64,000 nt of DNA from Breznakibacter sp047600785 (GCA_047600785.1 JASGKH010000001.1:1178001-1242000); one strand, 5' to 3'; positions 9,666 to 19,394 are shown, counted from the stretch's first letter. Notes: generated by a model not told the origin, from the sequence alone. Numbers and translations are program-made.

Positions 9666-10898
9666 TCAAGAACTGACAGCTTTTCTCCCCTTTTTCCACA
9701 CCCTCCCGGGCTTTAACCCTCCCTGCTGGTAAAGGATTTCCTGATAGTTGTCTGTCGGGAAAGCGATAAAATCGGCCAGACATCCGTTTTTTAAGATGCC
9801 CCGGTCGGGGAGGTTCAGTGCAAGAGCGGCCCTGACGGTCAGCGCAGCCAGTGTTTCGGCAATAGAGAGCCTCTGTACGGCGCCTAGGACGGCGGCTTGC
9901 GTCAGCAAATTTCCCATGGGGGCTGAGCCCGGGTTCCAGTCCGAAGCAATGACCAGAGATGTGCCTGCATCAAGTAACCGTCGGGCAGGGGCGAAGGGCT
10001 CGCCCAATCCCAATGATGCACCCGGCAGTACTACGGGAATGGTGTGTCCTTTGGCCAGCAACTCTATGTCATGGTCGTCGGCGGCTTCCAGATGGTCAAT
10101 GGAAAGCGCTCCCACCTGGTTGGCCAACGCCGCTGCTCCCGGTGTAAACTGGTCGCCGTGGACCACCACGCTAAAGCCAAGTTCTTTGGCCTTTTGCAAA
10201 TAGGCGGTGGCCGCGCGTACTCCAAATGCCGATTTTTCCACAAAAATATCGACCCGTTTGGCCAGACCTTGTTGCATCACCACTGGTAAAAGATCGTTGG
10301 CGATATACGCGAGGTAATGCTCTTCGCTTCCCTCAAAATCTTTGGGCTTAATGTGGGCCGCCAAGCAAGTGGCAACCAAATCGGCTTGCGTTTGTGTGTT
10401 GGCTTGGGCAATGGCCTTTAGCATTTTCAGTTCATGTTCTGTCGATAAACCGTATCCGCTTTTTATCTCAATGGTTGTAATCCCTTGATCCAGCAGTTTA
10501 TTGGCCCGTTGGACTGTCAGTTCCGTCAATTGCGATAAGGAAGCCAGGCGCGTTTTCTGTACCGTGTCCCATATGCCGCCGCCTGATGCGGCAATCTCCA
10601 AATAACTTTTGCCCGCCACGCGCATGGCATAATCGTTGGCGCGCGACCCGGCCCAGCAGATGTGGGTGTGTACGTCGATCATGCCCGGCAAGGCCACGTA
10701 ATCGCCGTTGATATGTTCGATTTCGGCGGGGTTGTATTGGGCCTTCAGTTGTTGAAAATCGCCAATGGCTTGGACGAAGCCGTTGTGTACAAGTATGCCG
10801 CCATGGCATATGACGGGAAGCATGTCATCGCGGATGGGGCCTTTTGCGGGAAGCCCGTCCATGGGGAGAAGTTGTGTGAAGGGGCCGATTAGCTGCAT
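9666..10898 (-). CDS. hutI: Imidazolonepropionase
   Basis: A 410-residue amidohydrolase that opens the ring of imidazolone-5-propionate to give N-formimino-glutamate, the third step of histidine degradation. The metal-binding motif DVHTHICW (His77, His79) and VVHGDQFTPGA are visible, as are the family blocks IEIKSGYGLS and SDWNPGS. The ATG at 10898 (MQLIGPFTQLLPMDG) is used; the frame stays open 39 codons further upstream, but that sequence is charged, low in family resemblance and close to the hutU stop. It sits between hutU (113-base gap) and ftcD on the same strand. Confidence 0.95.
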   Translation of the reverse strand: MQLIGPFTQLLPMDGLPAKGPIRDDMLPVICHGGILVHNGFVQAIGDFQQLKAQYNPAEIEHINGDYVALPGMIDVHTHICWAGSRANDYAMRVAGKSYLEIAASGGGIWDTVQKTRLASLSQLTELTVQRANKLLDQGITTIEIKSGYGLSTEHELKMLKAIAQANTQTQADLVATCLAAHIKPKDFEGSEEHYLAYIANDLLPVVMQQGLAKRVDIFVEKSAFGVRAATAYLQKAKELGFSVVVHGDQFTPGAAALANQVGALSIDHLEAADDHDIELLAKGHTIPVVLPGASLGLGEPFAPARRLLDAGTSLVIASDWNPGSAPMGNLLTQAAVLGAVQRLSIAETLAALTVRAALALNLPDRGILKNGCLADFIAFPTDNYQEILYQQGGLKPGRVWKKGRKAVSS

Positions 10899-11011
10899 AG
10901 GTTGTATGATTGGTTCGTGCAACGACGTAAAGTGAAGAATCACATAGCACGCAAAGAATTGCTTTCCTTGTTTTTGTGATCTTTGTGTTTCCTTCCTTTG
11001 CGTGGACGATT

Positions 11012-12682
11012 TCAAAAATTCAAATCAAATCTCTCTCTGTTTTCAACGGCTGTTGGGTAGCCAGCATCGGCATGCCGGTAAATGCCCATGGCAGGATCGT
11101 TGTGGAGCACGCGACGTAGGCATTCGGCGGCTTGTTCCGTTCCGTCGGCTACCACCACCATGCCTGCGTGTTGTGAGTAACCGATACCTACTCCTCCTCC
11201 ATGGTGGAACGACACCCATGTGGCGCCGCCGCCGGTATTGGCCATAAGGTTGAGCAACGGCCAGTCCGACACGGCATCGGTACCATCGGCCATCGCTTCT
11301 GTTTCCCGGTTGGGCGAGGCTACCGAGCCACAGTCCAAATGGTCACGGCCAATGACGATGGGTGCTTTTACTTTGCCCTCTTTTACCAATTGGTTGAAAA
11401 GAAGCCCCGCTTTTTCGCGTTCGCCCATACCAAGCCAGCAGATGCGGCTGGGAAGCCCCTGGAAAGCGACCTTTTTTTGCGCTTCGGTAAGCCACTTGAT
11501 AAGATGGCCGTTCCCGGGAAACGCTTCCATAATGGCACGGTCGGTGGTGTAAATATCTTCGGGATCGCCCGACAGCGCCACCCAGCGGAACGGCCCCTTG
11601 CCGTCGCAGAATAGGGGCCGAATAAATTCGGGGATAAACCCTTTGTAGTTGAATGCATTGGATTCACCGCCCTGACGGGCGAACTCACGCAGGTTGTTCC
11701 CGTAATCGAAGGTAATACTTCCCCGCTTTTGCATCTCTAGCATGAAGCTGACGTGACGTGCCATGCTTTTGAGAGAACGTTGTTTATACGCAACGGGGTT
11801 GCTTTTACGGAGTTCCAGTGCTTCATAAAGCGTCAAACCATGTGGGACATAGCCGTTCACAGGATCGTGGGCCGAGGTTTGGTCGGTCAGCACGTCGGGA
11901 ATAAGGTCGTCGGCCAACAGTTTTTCCAATACGTCGCCGATATTACCCACTAACCCTACCGAAACGGCTTCACCGCGGGCTTTGGCTTCCAATGCCCATT
12001 GCTTGGCCTCCTGGTAGTTGAACGTCATTCTGTCGATATAACGTGTGTGCAGCCTTTTTTTGATGCGTTCGGGATCGACATCCACGCCCAGAAATACTGC
12101 ACCGGCCATGGTGGCGGCCAAAGGCTGTGCGCCGCCCATGCCGCCGATACCGCCCGACACGATGAGTTTGTGGCGGAGGTTGCCGTTAAAATATTTACGG
12201 CCGCATTCGGCGAAAGTCTCGTAGGTGCCCTGTAAAATGCCTTGTGTGCCAATGTATATCCAGCTTCCTGCCGTCATTTGGCCGTACATCATCAACCCAC
12301 GGGCACGCAGCTCTTCGAAATGCTCCCATGTGGCCCACGCGGGCACCAGGTTGCTGTTGGCAATGAGCACACGTGGCGATTGCGGATGGGAGCGTACCAG
12401 CCCTATAGGTTTGCCCGACTGGATGAGCAGCGAATGGTGATCGTCCATCTGCAACAATATCCGGATAATTTCTTTCAACGCACCGGTGTTGCGGGCGGCT
12501 TGTCCCGTGCCGCCGTAGACCACAAGATTGGCGGGGTCTTCGGCCACGTCGGCGTTGAGGTTGTTGAGCAACATGCGCAGAGGGGCTTCGGTTTGCCACG
12601 ACCGGGCGTGGAGCCGGTTGCCTATGGGCGCCACGTAATGTGGGTGTGAGGCGTATCGGTCAATAAATTCCAAATAGTTCAT
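11012..12682 (-). CDS. hutU: Urocanate hydratase (urocanase)
   Basis: A 556-residue cytosolic enzyme that adds water to urocanate using tightly bound NAD+ as electrophile, the second step of histidine degradation. The family blocks VVYGGTGQAARN (NAD binding, about residue 55), GTQGILQGTYETF, SGGIGGMGGAQ and LSGDPEDIYTTD are all present. The length is typical. The ATG at 12682 (MNYLEFIDRYASHP) is chosen; its first bases overlap the 3' end of hutH by 23 bases, indicating translational coupling. Thirteen additional upstream codons are open but lie within hutH. Confidence 0.96.
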   Translation of the reverse strand: MNYLEFIDRYASHPHYVAPIGNRLHARSWQTEAPLRMLLNNLNADVAEDPANLVVYGGTGQAARNTGALKEIIRILLQMDDHHSLLIQSGKPIGLVRSHPQSPRVLIANSNLVPAWATWEHFEELRARGLMMYGQMTAGSWIYIGTQGILQGTYETFAECGRKYFNGNLRHKLIVSGGIGGMGGAQPLAATMAGAVFLGVDVDPERIKKRLHTRYIDRMTFNYQEAKQWALEAKARGEAVSVGLVGNIGDVLEKLLADDLIPDVLTDQTSAHDPVNGYVPHGLTLYEALELRKSNPVAYKQRSLKSMARHVSFMLEMQKRGSITFDYGNNLREFARQGGESNAFNYKGFIPEFIRPLFCDGKGPFRWVALSGDPEDIYTTDRAIMEAFPGNGHLIKWLTEAQKKVAFQGLPSRICWLGMGEREKAGLLFNQLVKEGKVKAPIVIGRDHLDCGSVASPNRETEAMADGTDAVSDWPLLNLMANTGGGATWVSFHHGGGVGIGYSQHAGMVVVADGTEQAAECLRRVLHNDPAMGIYRHADAGYPTAVENRERFDLNF

Positions 12683-14252
12683 GGATCTCGTTTTGAAATG
12701 GTAACTGGTGTTGTTGGGCAATGAGGTTCAGGTGGGCAACCAATGCTTTGGAACGGACAAGTCCAATGGCCGTGTCGATATCGTCGGAAAAGAGGCGGTC
12801 GGTGTCGGCAAAGGGGATGTGCCGGCGGATGAGGTCGTGCGCTGCGTCAATAAGGATTCCTGATGGATGGGGCTTACGGAAATCGAAGCCTTGTGCGGCC
12901 GTCACCATCTCAATGGCCAGTATCTTTTCGAGGTTCCCGACGATCTGCAATGTTTTCCGTGCCCCGATGGAGCCCATGCTCACGTGGTCTTCTTGCCCCA
13001 ACGAGGTGGGGATACTGTCGGCGCTGGCAGGAAAACAAAGGCTTTTGTTCTCGCTCACCAGCGAAGCCGTGGTATACTGGAAGATCATGAAGCCGGAATT
13101 GAGTCCGGTGTGTTCCATCAATAGCTTGGGTAGTCCCGGTACGCTCTCCGTCATCGATAAATATACGCGCCGGTCGGCAATGTTGCCCAGTTCTGCGGCT
13201 GCCAGTCCCGCATAGTCGATGGGCAACGCAATGGGTTGTCCGTGAAAATGCCCGCCGCTGATGGTTTTCTCTTCCGAGAAGACAATGGGGTTATCGGTCA
13301 CCGAGTTGATTTCGGTCAGCATAATCTCTTTCAGGTGTAGCCACGCGTTGCGTGAGGCCCCGTGTACCTGGGGGATGCAACGCAACGAATAGGGGTCCTG
13401 TACACGTGTGCAGTTGCGGTGTGAATCCACAATGCCCGAATGGTCCAGTAACGTGCGCATGCGCCGGGCCACGTATTGTGAACCCGCGTAGGGACGGAGT
13501 GTGTGCAGCTGTTCGTCAAAGGCTTTGACGGATCCCATCATGGCTTCGAGGTTCATGGCGGCCACGATGTCGGCGTGGTCAAGGCAATTTTGCAATCTTT
13601 CAAGGATCAGTACTGCATGAGCGGCCATGAACTGTGTGCCGTTAATTAATGCCAAACCCTCTTTGGGGCCAAGTTCGACAGGCAGCATGCCGTGCTGCTG
13701 CAACACGTCGCGGGTAAGGCGGATTTCACCGTTAAACCACACCTTTCCCAAACCAATGAGCGGCAAAAAGAGATGGGAAAGGGGCGCCAGATCGCCCGAT
13801 GCGCCCACCGAGCCCTGCTCGGGCACGCATGGAACCACGTCGTGTTCCACATGCCACAGTATGCGCTTCAATGTATCGATGGCAATACCCGAGTACCCCA
13901 TGGCCAGCGAATGCACTTTGAGGATGAGCATCAGCTTGGCAATCTCTTTGTCCACGGGATTGCCCACACCTACACTGTGGCTCATCAGCAGGTTGTATTG
14001 TAGTTTTTTCGTGTCTTCTTCGTCAATCAGCGTGGTGCACAGCGGGCCAAACCCGGTGTTGATGCCGTACACCACTTTTTGTTTATGGACGATTTGTCCG
14101 ACCACTTCACGGTTTTGTTGTACCTTTTTCAGCACTTGGTCGGTCAAGATTCCTTTTTGTTTGCCACGGGCAATGTCGAGGGCAATGCCGATGGTCAGGA
14201 TGCTTTCGCCATAGTGAAATGGAGGGTGGGATGGTTGAATGTGTTGGTTCAT
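12660..14252 (-). CDS. hutH: Histidine ammonia-lyase
   Basis: A 530-residue aromatic amino acid lyase that removes ammonia from L-histidine to form urocanate. The self-cyclising MIO triad Ala-Ser-Gly is seen in GSVGASGDLAPLSH (residues 151-153), together with the active-site tyrosine loop VYGINTGFGPL. The start MNQHIQPSHPPFHYGES at 14252 is preferred over an open extension to 14378, which has an atypical Cys-rich sequence. It is the first gene of the hutH-hutU-hutI-ftcD minus-strand series. No HutC-type repressor gene is present nearby, so control must come from elsewhere. Confidence 0.95.
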   Translation of the reverse strand: MNQHIQPSHPPFHYGESILTIGIALDIARGKQKGILTDQVLKKVQQNREVVGQIVHKQKVVYGINTGFGPLCTTLIDEEDTKKLQYNLLMSHSVGVGNPVDKEIAKLMLILKVHSLAMGYSGIAIDTLKRILWHVEHDVVPCVPEQGSVGASGDLAPLSHLFLPLIGLGKVWFNGEIRLTRDVLQQHGMLPVELGPKEGLALINGTQFMAAHAVLILERLQNCLDHADIVAAMNLEAMMGSVKAFDEQLHTLRPYAGSQYVARRMRTLLDHSGIVDSHRNCTRVQDPYSLRCIPQVHGASRNAWLHLKEIMLTEINSVTDNPIVFSEEKTISGGHFHGQPIALPIDYAGLAAAELGNIADRRVYLSMTESVPGLPKLLMEHTGLNSGFMIFQYTTASLVSENKSLCFPASADSIPTSLGQEDHVSMGSIGARKTLQIVGNLEKILAIEMVTAAQGFDFRKPHPSGILIDAAHDLIRRHIPFADTDRLFSDDIDTAIGLVRSKALVAHLNLIAQQHQLPFQNEIHELFGIY

Positions 14253-14470
14253 AGTAGGTTCGGAAAATGAGGTTGGGTGGCTGTTGACGATTGGACGGAT
14301 GAAACATCCGGGTGCCGTTGGGCATGGTTCACAATTTTCACGCAGCCACATGCAAATTACACATTGGCAAAAGCACACACAATGACATTATTCAACGTGG
14401 AGGAACAGAATCACCACACAAATTGCACTTACAAATGGGCTGATAATCATGGCTCGCGCAAGCAGAAAAG

Positions 14471-14510
14471 AAAAGCCCGGGATGAAAATAATTCCATATT
14501 CCGGGCATTT
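14471..14510 (-). terminator. Terminator after the DUF4625 lipoprotein gene
   Basis: Read on the minus strand: GCCCGG, a 20-base A/T-rich loop, CCGGGC, then TTTTCTTTT. It follows the 14544 stop codon by about 35 bases and separates this group from the hut operon. Confidence 0.6.
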
Positions 14511-14543
14511 CTGTCTGCATGGCGCTTTTGACGCGGCAATGCA

Positions 14544-15005
14544 TTACTTGATCTTAATACTAATCCCCTTGACCGTGTTCCATCCTTCGTGGTCGGTGAG
14601 GCTGATCATTAAATGATAGTCGCCTGTATCTACGTTTTCCGGAATGGCAATGGAAATCTCTGCCGCGTATTCTTTCTGTCCCGGTTCTATGTCGTATTCC
14701 TGGATGAAGACGAATGGGGTAACGGCTGTTTTTTTCTCATCAAAGTCGCATTCTCCTGCATCGGTGCTGTGCGAATGGTGGTCGAAATTGTGGTGTACGT
14801 CGATGTTGAACGATCCCAGTTCGGTGTTGTCGGTGAACCGTGCTTTGAAAACAAAGGTTTCGCCACGGTTTACCTGCTGGCAGTTTTGAGGGAACGCACC
14901 GGCAAAGGACATGTCAATGACAGGGGCTACATCATCGACATCGGACGATTGGCAGCCGCCCATTGCCAATAACGATAGCGATATGAAAAGCAGTTGTTTG
15001 GTCAT
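14544..15005 (-). CDS. DUF4625-domain lipoprotein, His-rich
   Basis: A 153-residue predicted lipoprotein: signal peptide MTKQLLFISLSLLAMGGC with the lipobox cysteine at 18, then an Ig-like beta-sandwich of the DUF4625 type. The mature part has a striking patch, DVHHNFDHHSHSTDAGECDFDE, rich in His, Asp and Cys, suited to binding a divalent metal such as zinc or copper (inference). A second DUF4625 gene lies just upstream, and a TonB receptor with His-rich small proteins further upstream on the same strand, so it is probably part of the same surface uptake group. The precise function of DUF4625 is unknown to me. Confidence 0.8.
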   Translation of the reverse strand: MTKQLLFISLSLLAMGGCQSSDVDDVAPVIDMSFAGAFPQNCQQVNRGETFVFKARFTDNTELGSFNIDVHHNFDHHSHSTDAGECDFDEKKTAVTPFVFIQEYDIEPGQKEYAAEISIAIPENVDTGDYHLMISLTDHEGWNTVKGISIKIK

Positions 15006-15048
15006 GGAATGGATATGAAATGTTGGTAATATTAAAAAAATGAAGATG

Positions 15049-15083
15049 GGGAGCCCCGGCGGGACAAATGCCAGGGAGCTCCC
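15049..15083 (-). terminator. Possible weak terminator or processing hairpin between the DUF4625 genes
   Basis: On the minus strand GGGAGC and GCTCCC flank a 23-base GC-rich loop. A run of seven Ts follows about 10 bases later, which is further than usual. Confidence 0.3.
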
Positions 15084-15093
15084 GTTGCAATGG

Positions 15094-15537
15094 TCATTCG
15101 GCCGTGGTGACCGTAAATTCGCCTTCGGCCGTAGCTTCGTATCCCTCCATGTCGGTCACGGTGATGTGGATATGGTAGCTACCAGGCTCGGCATCGGCAG
15201 GTACATCGATGTGTTTATGGAATTCGGCATTCTTTTTCCCCGTAAACTCGGTGTAAACGATTTCCTCTTCCCACTCCTGCGTGCTTTTGAGCGAAGTGAC
15301 ATGGTCGGCTCCTTCTTCATGGTGAATGGTGACCACCACGGTGTTGATTTTACCGTCGGCTGTTATTTCGGCCTCTATATGCAATTCGGTACCGGCTACC
15401 ACGGTTTGGCCATTGTCGGCACCCAGCTCGGTAATGGTGACGGAGGGTTTTGCCGGATCGTCGTCTTTGCTGCATCCAGTGGCGATAAACATCGAAACGG
15501 CAGATAGTACTAATATGTATTTAATGAATGTGTTCAT
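15094..15537 (-). CDS. DUF4625-domain lipoprotein
   Basis: A 147-residue lipoprotein starting MNTFIKYILVLSAVSMFIATGC, with the lipobox cysteine followed by SKDDD, a typical Bacteroidota lipoprotein export signal. The remainder is one DUF4625-like beta-sandwich containing VVVTIHHEEGADHV and a late EGEFTV strand. It is a paralogue of the neighbouring 14544-15005 gene but has fewer histidines. The frame is open upstream to 15678, but those residues precede the signal peptide and are not credible. It probably belongs with the TonB receptor group. Confidence 0.78.
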   Translation of the reverse strand: MNTFIKYILVLSAVSMFIATGCSKDDDPAKPSVTITELGADNGQTVVAGTELHIEAEITADGKINTVVVTIHHEEGADHVTSLKSTQEWEEEIVYTEFTGKKNAEFHKHIDVPADAEPGSYHIHITVTDMEGYEATAEGEFTVTTAE

Positions 15538-15779
15538 TGGTAAAATTATTTTAGGGAATCGGATGTTTCCGGGGTTCACGCAGCGAACGCAAAATCGCAA
15601 AGGAATACAGGGGATATCCTTTGGAAGATAACTGCATCTTTGTGAACCATGGATTTTATTTAAAAACATCTGATTCAAATTATTTCATTTGTGAAGTAAG
15701 GACTTATACGACCGTGCGGATAATGCGTCCCTGCGCGGCATCGTCCGATCTTATTGGGGCATGGTCTGTGCCGTGCATA

Positions 15780-16109
15780 TTAATAATATGGAGGTCCGCG
15801 GGCCGTTCGCGCAATTGCCATGCTGCCGTGAACGGGCGAGACATATGTGTGCGGGAGAAAAAAGGCATAGGTCTGTGGTTCGGGGACAAGAACGATTTCT
15901 TGTTTGTCGTAAGTTTTGTAAAACTGGAAATCGCAAACGGGACATTCCTTTTCAGTGTGGTTTATGCCATGCTCGTGGTGCCGGCACATGTGGTGCCCGT
16001 GGTGTACCAATGACAAATGTAATACCGTCAGTGCCGATGGGGATAACTGCAGGCACAGCAATGCCCATGCGTGGAAGATGTGGCGGTATGCAGATCGGTT
16101 AATTGGCAT
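15780..16109 (-). CDS. Small His/Cys-rich membrane-anchored protein
   Basis: 109 residues, not assigned to a named family. One hydrophobic segment (about residues 13-33) is followed by a histidine-dense stretch (LVHHGHHMCRHHEHGINH) and a CPVC motif (ECPVCDFQF). The gene overlaps the 3' end of the TonB receptor gene by 11 bases, so translation is probably coupled. A protein with the same layout (His-rich patch, then CNVCAYEF) is encoded upstream of the receptor at 18868-19212, so the receptor is flanked by two related putative metal-binding proteins. Binding of zinc or copper at the cell envelope is inferred from composition only. Confidence 0.7.
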   Translation of the reverse strand: MPINRSAYRHIFHAWALLCLQLSPSALTVLHLSLVHHGHHMCRHHEHGINHTEKECPVCDFQFYKTYDKQEIVLVPEPQTYAFFLPHTYVSPVHGSMAIARTARGPPYY

Positions 16110-18510
16110 TGGACGAAATGGGAATGTGTATGTTGACGAGAATGCTACGGCCGGCTTCGGGCAGGTCGATGAGCCTGTAGAAGCTGGTGTGGTTGTAGTA
16201 CGTGGCGTTGAGCAGATTGGTCAGTTTCACGTTGATGGAGACCTGTTGCCTGCCGATTCTGAGAAGACCGCCCGTAGACAAGTTGAGGGTGGTATAGCCG
16301 TCGGTCTTCTTTTCGGGCGGGACGATGTGGTTTTGGGCACCGGCCAATTTGGTGTCGATGGCGAGATAAGGGGATTCTAATTGCCATGCTTTGTGTCCTT
16401 CGGCGCGTATGGTGGCCGTCATGGATGGGGGAGGACTGAACGGCAGTGTGAAGTTCTTTTTCTCCCCGCTTTTTTGCACCGAGTAGACCCATTCGCCCGT
16501 CAGTTCCGTTTTCAGCCACGATGTCCATGTATAGCCCGCTTCGAATTCTCCCCCATACCGGACCACTTTAGCCTGGGTGTACTCATAAACCTGATTGCCC
16601 GCACCGTAACTGTAATCGTGCCGGTAAGTGGGATTGAGGTAAATGTAGTTGGGGAAATAATTGTAAAATGGACTGACTTGCATGTAAAATCGGGGCAAGG
16701 TGGCTTTGGCAAACAAGTCGGCCTGGTACGATATTTCGGGATCAAGATCAATGTTGCCCTTTTCGTAGCTAAAGTTGTGATAGTTTACGCCATTGGCGGC
16801 CAACTCTTTGGCAATAGGCATCCGGAAACTTTTCCCGATGTTGCCTTTCAAACCGAGCCAACGATGGTTATAGGCTGTCCCCAACGACCACACAATGCTG
16901 CCGAAGCGGCGTTGGGCGTTGGGTGCCCGTTCAAGATATTCCATGACGGTGGTCCCGTTGTTGTCGGTCACGGGCGTCTGGAACCAATCAGTATAGCGTT
17001 TTGCGTCAATCTGTCCCCAATCGGCCCTTAATGCACTGTGCAGCAGCCAGCCGGGACGTAATTCCCATTTGTCGTAAACGTATGCGCCTGCTGACATTTG
17101 CGTGAAAGCGGGAATGATAAAGCTCCAGCCGTTTATCCGGTTGTCCTGCAGCTCGGCTTGGGCCCCTGTGCTTATCTGGTGCACGGGCGTGGCTTGCCAT
17201 TGCAATTTCAGGTTGGCCGAATAGGTGTGTTTGTCAAATTGGCGTTCAAGATTTTGTGAAATACCGGCTATCGTATGTCCGTCCGAAGGCATGTAGCCAT
17301 GCGGAATGTAAGGGCTCCATTCCTGTCTGAGATTATGTTGGTAACCCATTTCGGCCTCGGCACGAAACCTTTCACGGATGAACAAGGTTTGGTGGATGGC
17401 TTTCCAATGCACCACGTTTTGTTGCGGGTCCAGTATGTCGCGGTCCGAACGGTCGTGGAGCGTTTGGTCCACGTTACGCGGTTCGCGTCCGTGCGCATTG
17501 GCGAAAAAGCCCGCGGTTTGGTCGATGCGCCCTACCGTGGTTTTATGTATCCATTGCGGGGTTGCCCAGCCTGCAGTAACCATGAAATTGCGTTCCTTTC
17601 CTGCAGTGTTGCGTAACTGATGGTTGTGGAGCCCCACACGGTATGAGTAGATGGTGACGCTATCGGCCGGGATCCTGTAATCGCCATAATCGGTAATGGT
17701 TGCCCTTGCTTTAAAGAATAACCTTTGTCCCCTGGCTTGTGCGGCCAGCGAAGCCCCCCACAACCGGTTGACGCTTTGGGCGGTCAGGTCAACACTTGCT
17801 GCCGTGGTATGGGGACCGGGGATCCGGTCGTTCGAAAGGTTTACCACGCCGCCAATGGCATCGGGGCCATAAAGAATGGACGCAGGCCCTTTGATGACTT
17901 CCACCGACTCAACCCCGTACTGGTCAATTTCCAGTCCATGGTCGGCGCCCCATTGCTGGGCTTCGTGTTTAATGCCGTTATCTACCACTACCACGCGGTT
18001 AAAACCAAGGCCCCTGATCATGGGTTTCGACTGGCCAGATCCGATGGTCAAAGCCCCGACACCCGGCAAATGTGCCAGGGTCGTCATTAAACTGCCGGAG
18101 AGGTTGGCACGAAGATCTGCATCGGTGGCCATTTCAGAGGCCTGGGCTTGCTCGCGTTGCCGCTGTGCCGTGCGGTTGTCACGAACGGTAACTTCGCCCA
18201 GAAACTCAACGGCGGTCGTCAATGCGATTTCTCTGGGGAGTGGAGAGGCTTTCGATACCTGCATTTTGAACGTGTTATACCCCAGAAACTGTATTTCGAT
18301 CGTGTAATCCGACCACGAATTCCTTTCGATGGTAAAGATGCCCTTTGTGTTGGTCAGGGTGTGTTGCTTGCCCCCATCTACCATCACTACGGCTCCGACC
18401 AGAGGATTTTTTTCATGGTCGGTGACTTTGGCTTGTATCTGGTTACGCGGCTGTGCCAGGGTACACAGTATCCCGGTCCAAAAGAAAAGCGCAAACACGA
18501 TGTTCCTCAT
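16099..18510 (-). CDS. TonB-dependent receptor with carboxypeptidase-like N-terminal domain
   Basis: An 803-residue outer-membrane receptor. Signal peptide MRNIVFALFFWTGILCTLAQ, a CarboxypepD_reg-like domain (about residues 25-110, IQAKVTDHEKNPLVGAVVMV), a plug domain (about 120-230, MIRGLGFNRVVVVDNG and VEVIKGPASILYGPDAIGG) and a 22-strand barrel to the C-terminus. It imports a bound ligand using TonB energy. The ligand is not evident from sequence alone. Neighbouring His-rich proteins and the His-containing plug loop (KHEAQQWGADHGLE), resembling zinc or heme receptor plugs, make a metal the best guess. It overlaps the downstream small gene at 16109. Confidence 0.92.
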   Translation of the reverse strand: MRNIVFALFFWTGILCTLAQPRNQIQAKVTDHEKNPLVGAVVMVDGGKQHTLTNTKGIFTIERNSWSDYTIEIQFLGYNTFKMQVSKASPLPREIALTTAVEFLGEVTVRDNRTAQRQREQAQASEMATDADLRANLSGSLMTTLAHLPGVGALTIGSGQSKPMIRGLGFNRVVVVDNGIKHEAQQWGADHGLEIDQYGVESVEVIKGPASILYGPDAIGGVVNLSNDRIPGPHTTAASVDLTAQSVNRLWGASLAAQARGQRLFFKARATITDYGDYRIPADSVTIYSYRVGLHNHQLRNTAGKERNFMVTAGWATPQWIHKTTVGRIDQTAGFFANAHGREPRNVDQTLHDRSDRDILDPQQNVVHWKAIHQTLFIRERFRAEAEMGYQHNLRQEWSPYIPHGYMPSDGHTIAGISQNLERQFDKHTYSANLKLQWQATPVHQISTGAQAELQDNRINGWSFIIPAFTQMSAGAYVYDKWELRPGWLLHSALRADWGQIDAKRYTDWFQTPVTDNNGTTVMEYLERAPNAQRRFGSIVWSLGTAYNHRWLGLKGNIGKSFRMPIAKELAANGVNYHNFSYEKGNIDLDPEISYQADLFAKATLPRFYMQVSPFYNYFPNYIYLNPTYRHDYSYGAGNQVYEYTQAKVVRYGGEFEAGYTWTSWLKTELTGEWVYSVQKSGEKKNFTLPFSPPPSMTATIRAEGHKAWQLESPYLAIDTKLAGAQNHIVPPEKKTDGYTTLNLSTGGLLRIGRQQVSINVKLTNLLNATYYNHTSFYRLIDLPEAGRSILVNIHIPISSNAN

Positions 18511-18867
18511 GGTACTTAAATGATGTATCGGTATGGATTTTTCCTTTTGAAATAATTATCCGACCGGTGTGTGGCGGAAATGCATACAAAGTGGGCGGTA
18601 CGGCCTTGGCCACCCGACCCTTCATGGTGTGCAGAATGCATATCCTTATAAAATATAGGATGAGAACCGGATTAGGTAGTTTGTGCCGTCTATTCGGTAT
18701 GATAATTAAATGGCATTGCCAGACAATTGCCAAATACAGATACAACAAACGAACAACCGGAAGATGCAAGGATGGCGCATCCTTATCCCTAATCCAAAAT
18801 GATAAATCCCAATGCACAGACGTCCCAATTGAAAACGGGGACTGTACGGATCATCTGGGAAAATAAA
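18511..18867. promoter_or_regulatory. Leader of the TonB receptor gene with two inverted repeats
   Basis: No gene. Two inverted repeats share the core AGGAT/ATCCT: ATCCT-TATAAAATAT-AGGAT (18642-18661) and AAGGATG-GCG-CATCCTT (18768-18784). They may be operators for a metal-responsive repressor. I could not place a consensus promoter with confidence. Confidence 0.3.
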
Positions 18868-19212
18868 TTACGCCAACGGAGGAGCCCTTAACGACTTGGC
18901 ATGTCCCGCATACGACAGTTCAACAACGTCGTAGAGGGTTACAAGGAGTGTTGTGTGATGGATTACCGATTGTAAGTGCGTAATTGTTTGCGGAGTGGTA
19001 AAAACTGCAAACTCATATGCACATACGTTGCATTGCTCGTGCGATCTTTCGATGCCGTTGCCCTGGTCGTCGTCGCAACTGCAGTGGTGATGGCAGTTCG
19101 GAACGTCATCGTGTTGATGGGCCAATGCCATGTGCAACGACTGGTATGCGATAGGAAACGCAAACAGTGTAAGGAATGCAATGGCGATATATGGTTTTAT
19201 GGCACGCATCAA
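18868..19212 (-). CDS. Small secreted His/Cys-rich protein
   Basis: 114 residues. An N-terminal hydrophobic signal or anchor (IAIAFLTLFAFPIAYQSL) is followed by a very metal-ligand-rich segment (HQHDDVPNCHHHCSCDDD) and a CNVCAYEF motif. It resembles in layout the protein encoded just downstream of the TonB receptor (15780-16109). It probably lies first in the receptor group, 357 bases ahead of the receptor start. The family is not recognised; metal binding is inferred from composition. Confidence 0.7.
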   Translation of the reverse strand: MMRAIKPYIAIAFLTLFAFPIAYQSLHMALAHQHDDVPNCHHHCSCDDDQGNGIERSHEQCNVCAYEFAVFTTPQTITHLQSVIHHTTLLVTLYDVVELSYAGHAKSLRAPPLA

Positions 19213-19362
19213 TTATTGCTTATGCTTTGCAAAAGTATTGGTTTTTCGGAAAAATTGCACAATGATGTGTTAAAATGAGATAAAAAGGTCTGCTTTGGAG
19301 GAGATGGGACGATGTTATCCTTCCCCATTGTTATGGGACGGTCGACCTTTGCCCTGTGTAAA

Positions 19363-19394
19363 ATGAAAAACGACCCGTAAAGGTCGTTTTTCAT
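19363..19394. terminator. Bidirectional terminator between chemoreceptor gene and His-rich gene
   Basis: A perfect 13-bp inverted repeat: ATGAAAAACGACC, loop CGTAAA, GGTCGTTTTTCAT. T-runs occur on both strands. It lies 43 bases after the chemoreceptor stop (minus strand). Confidence 0.75.
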
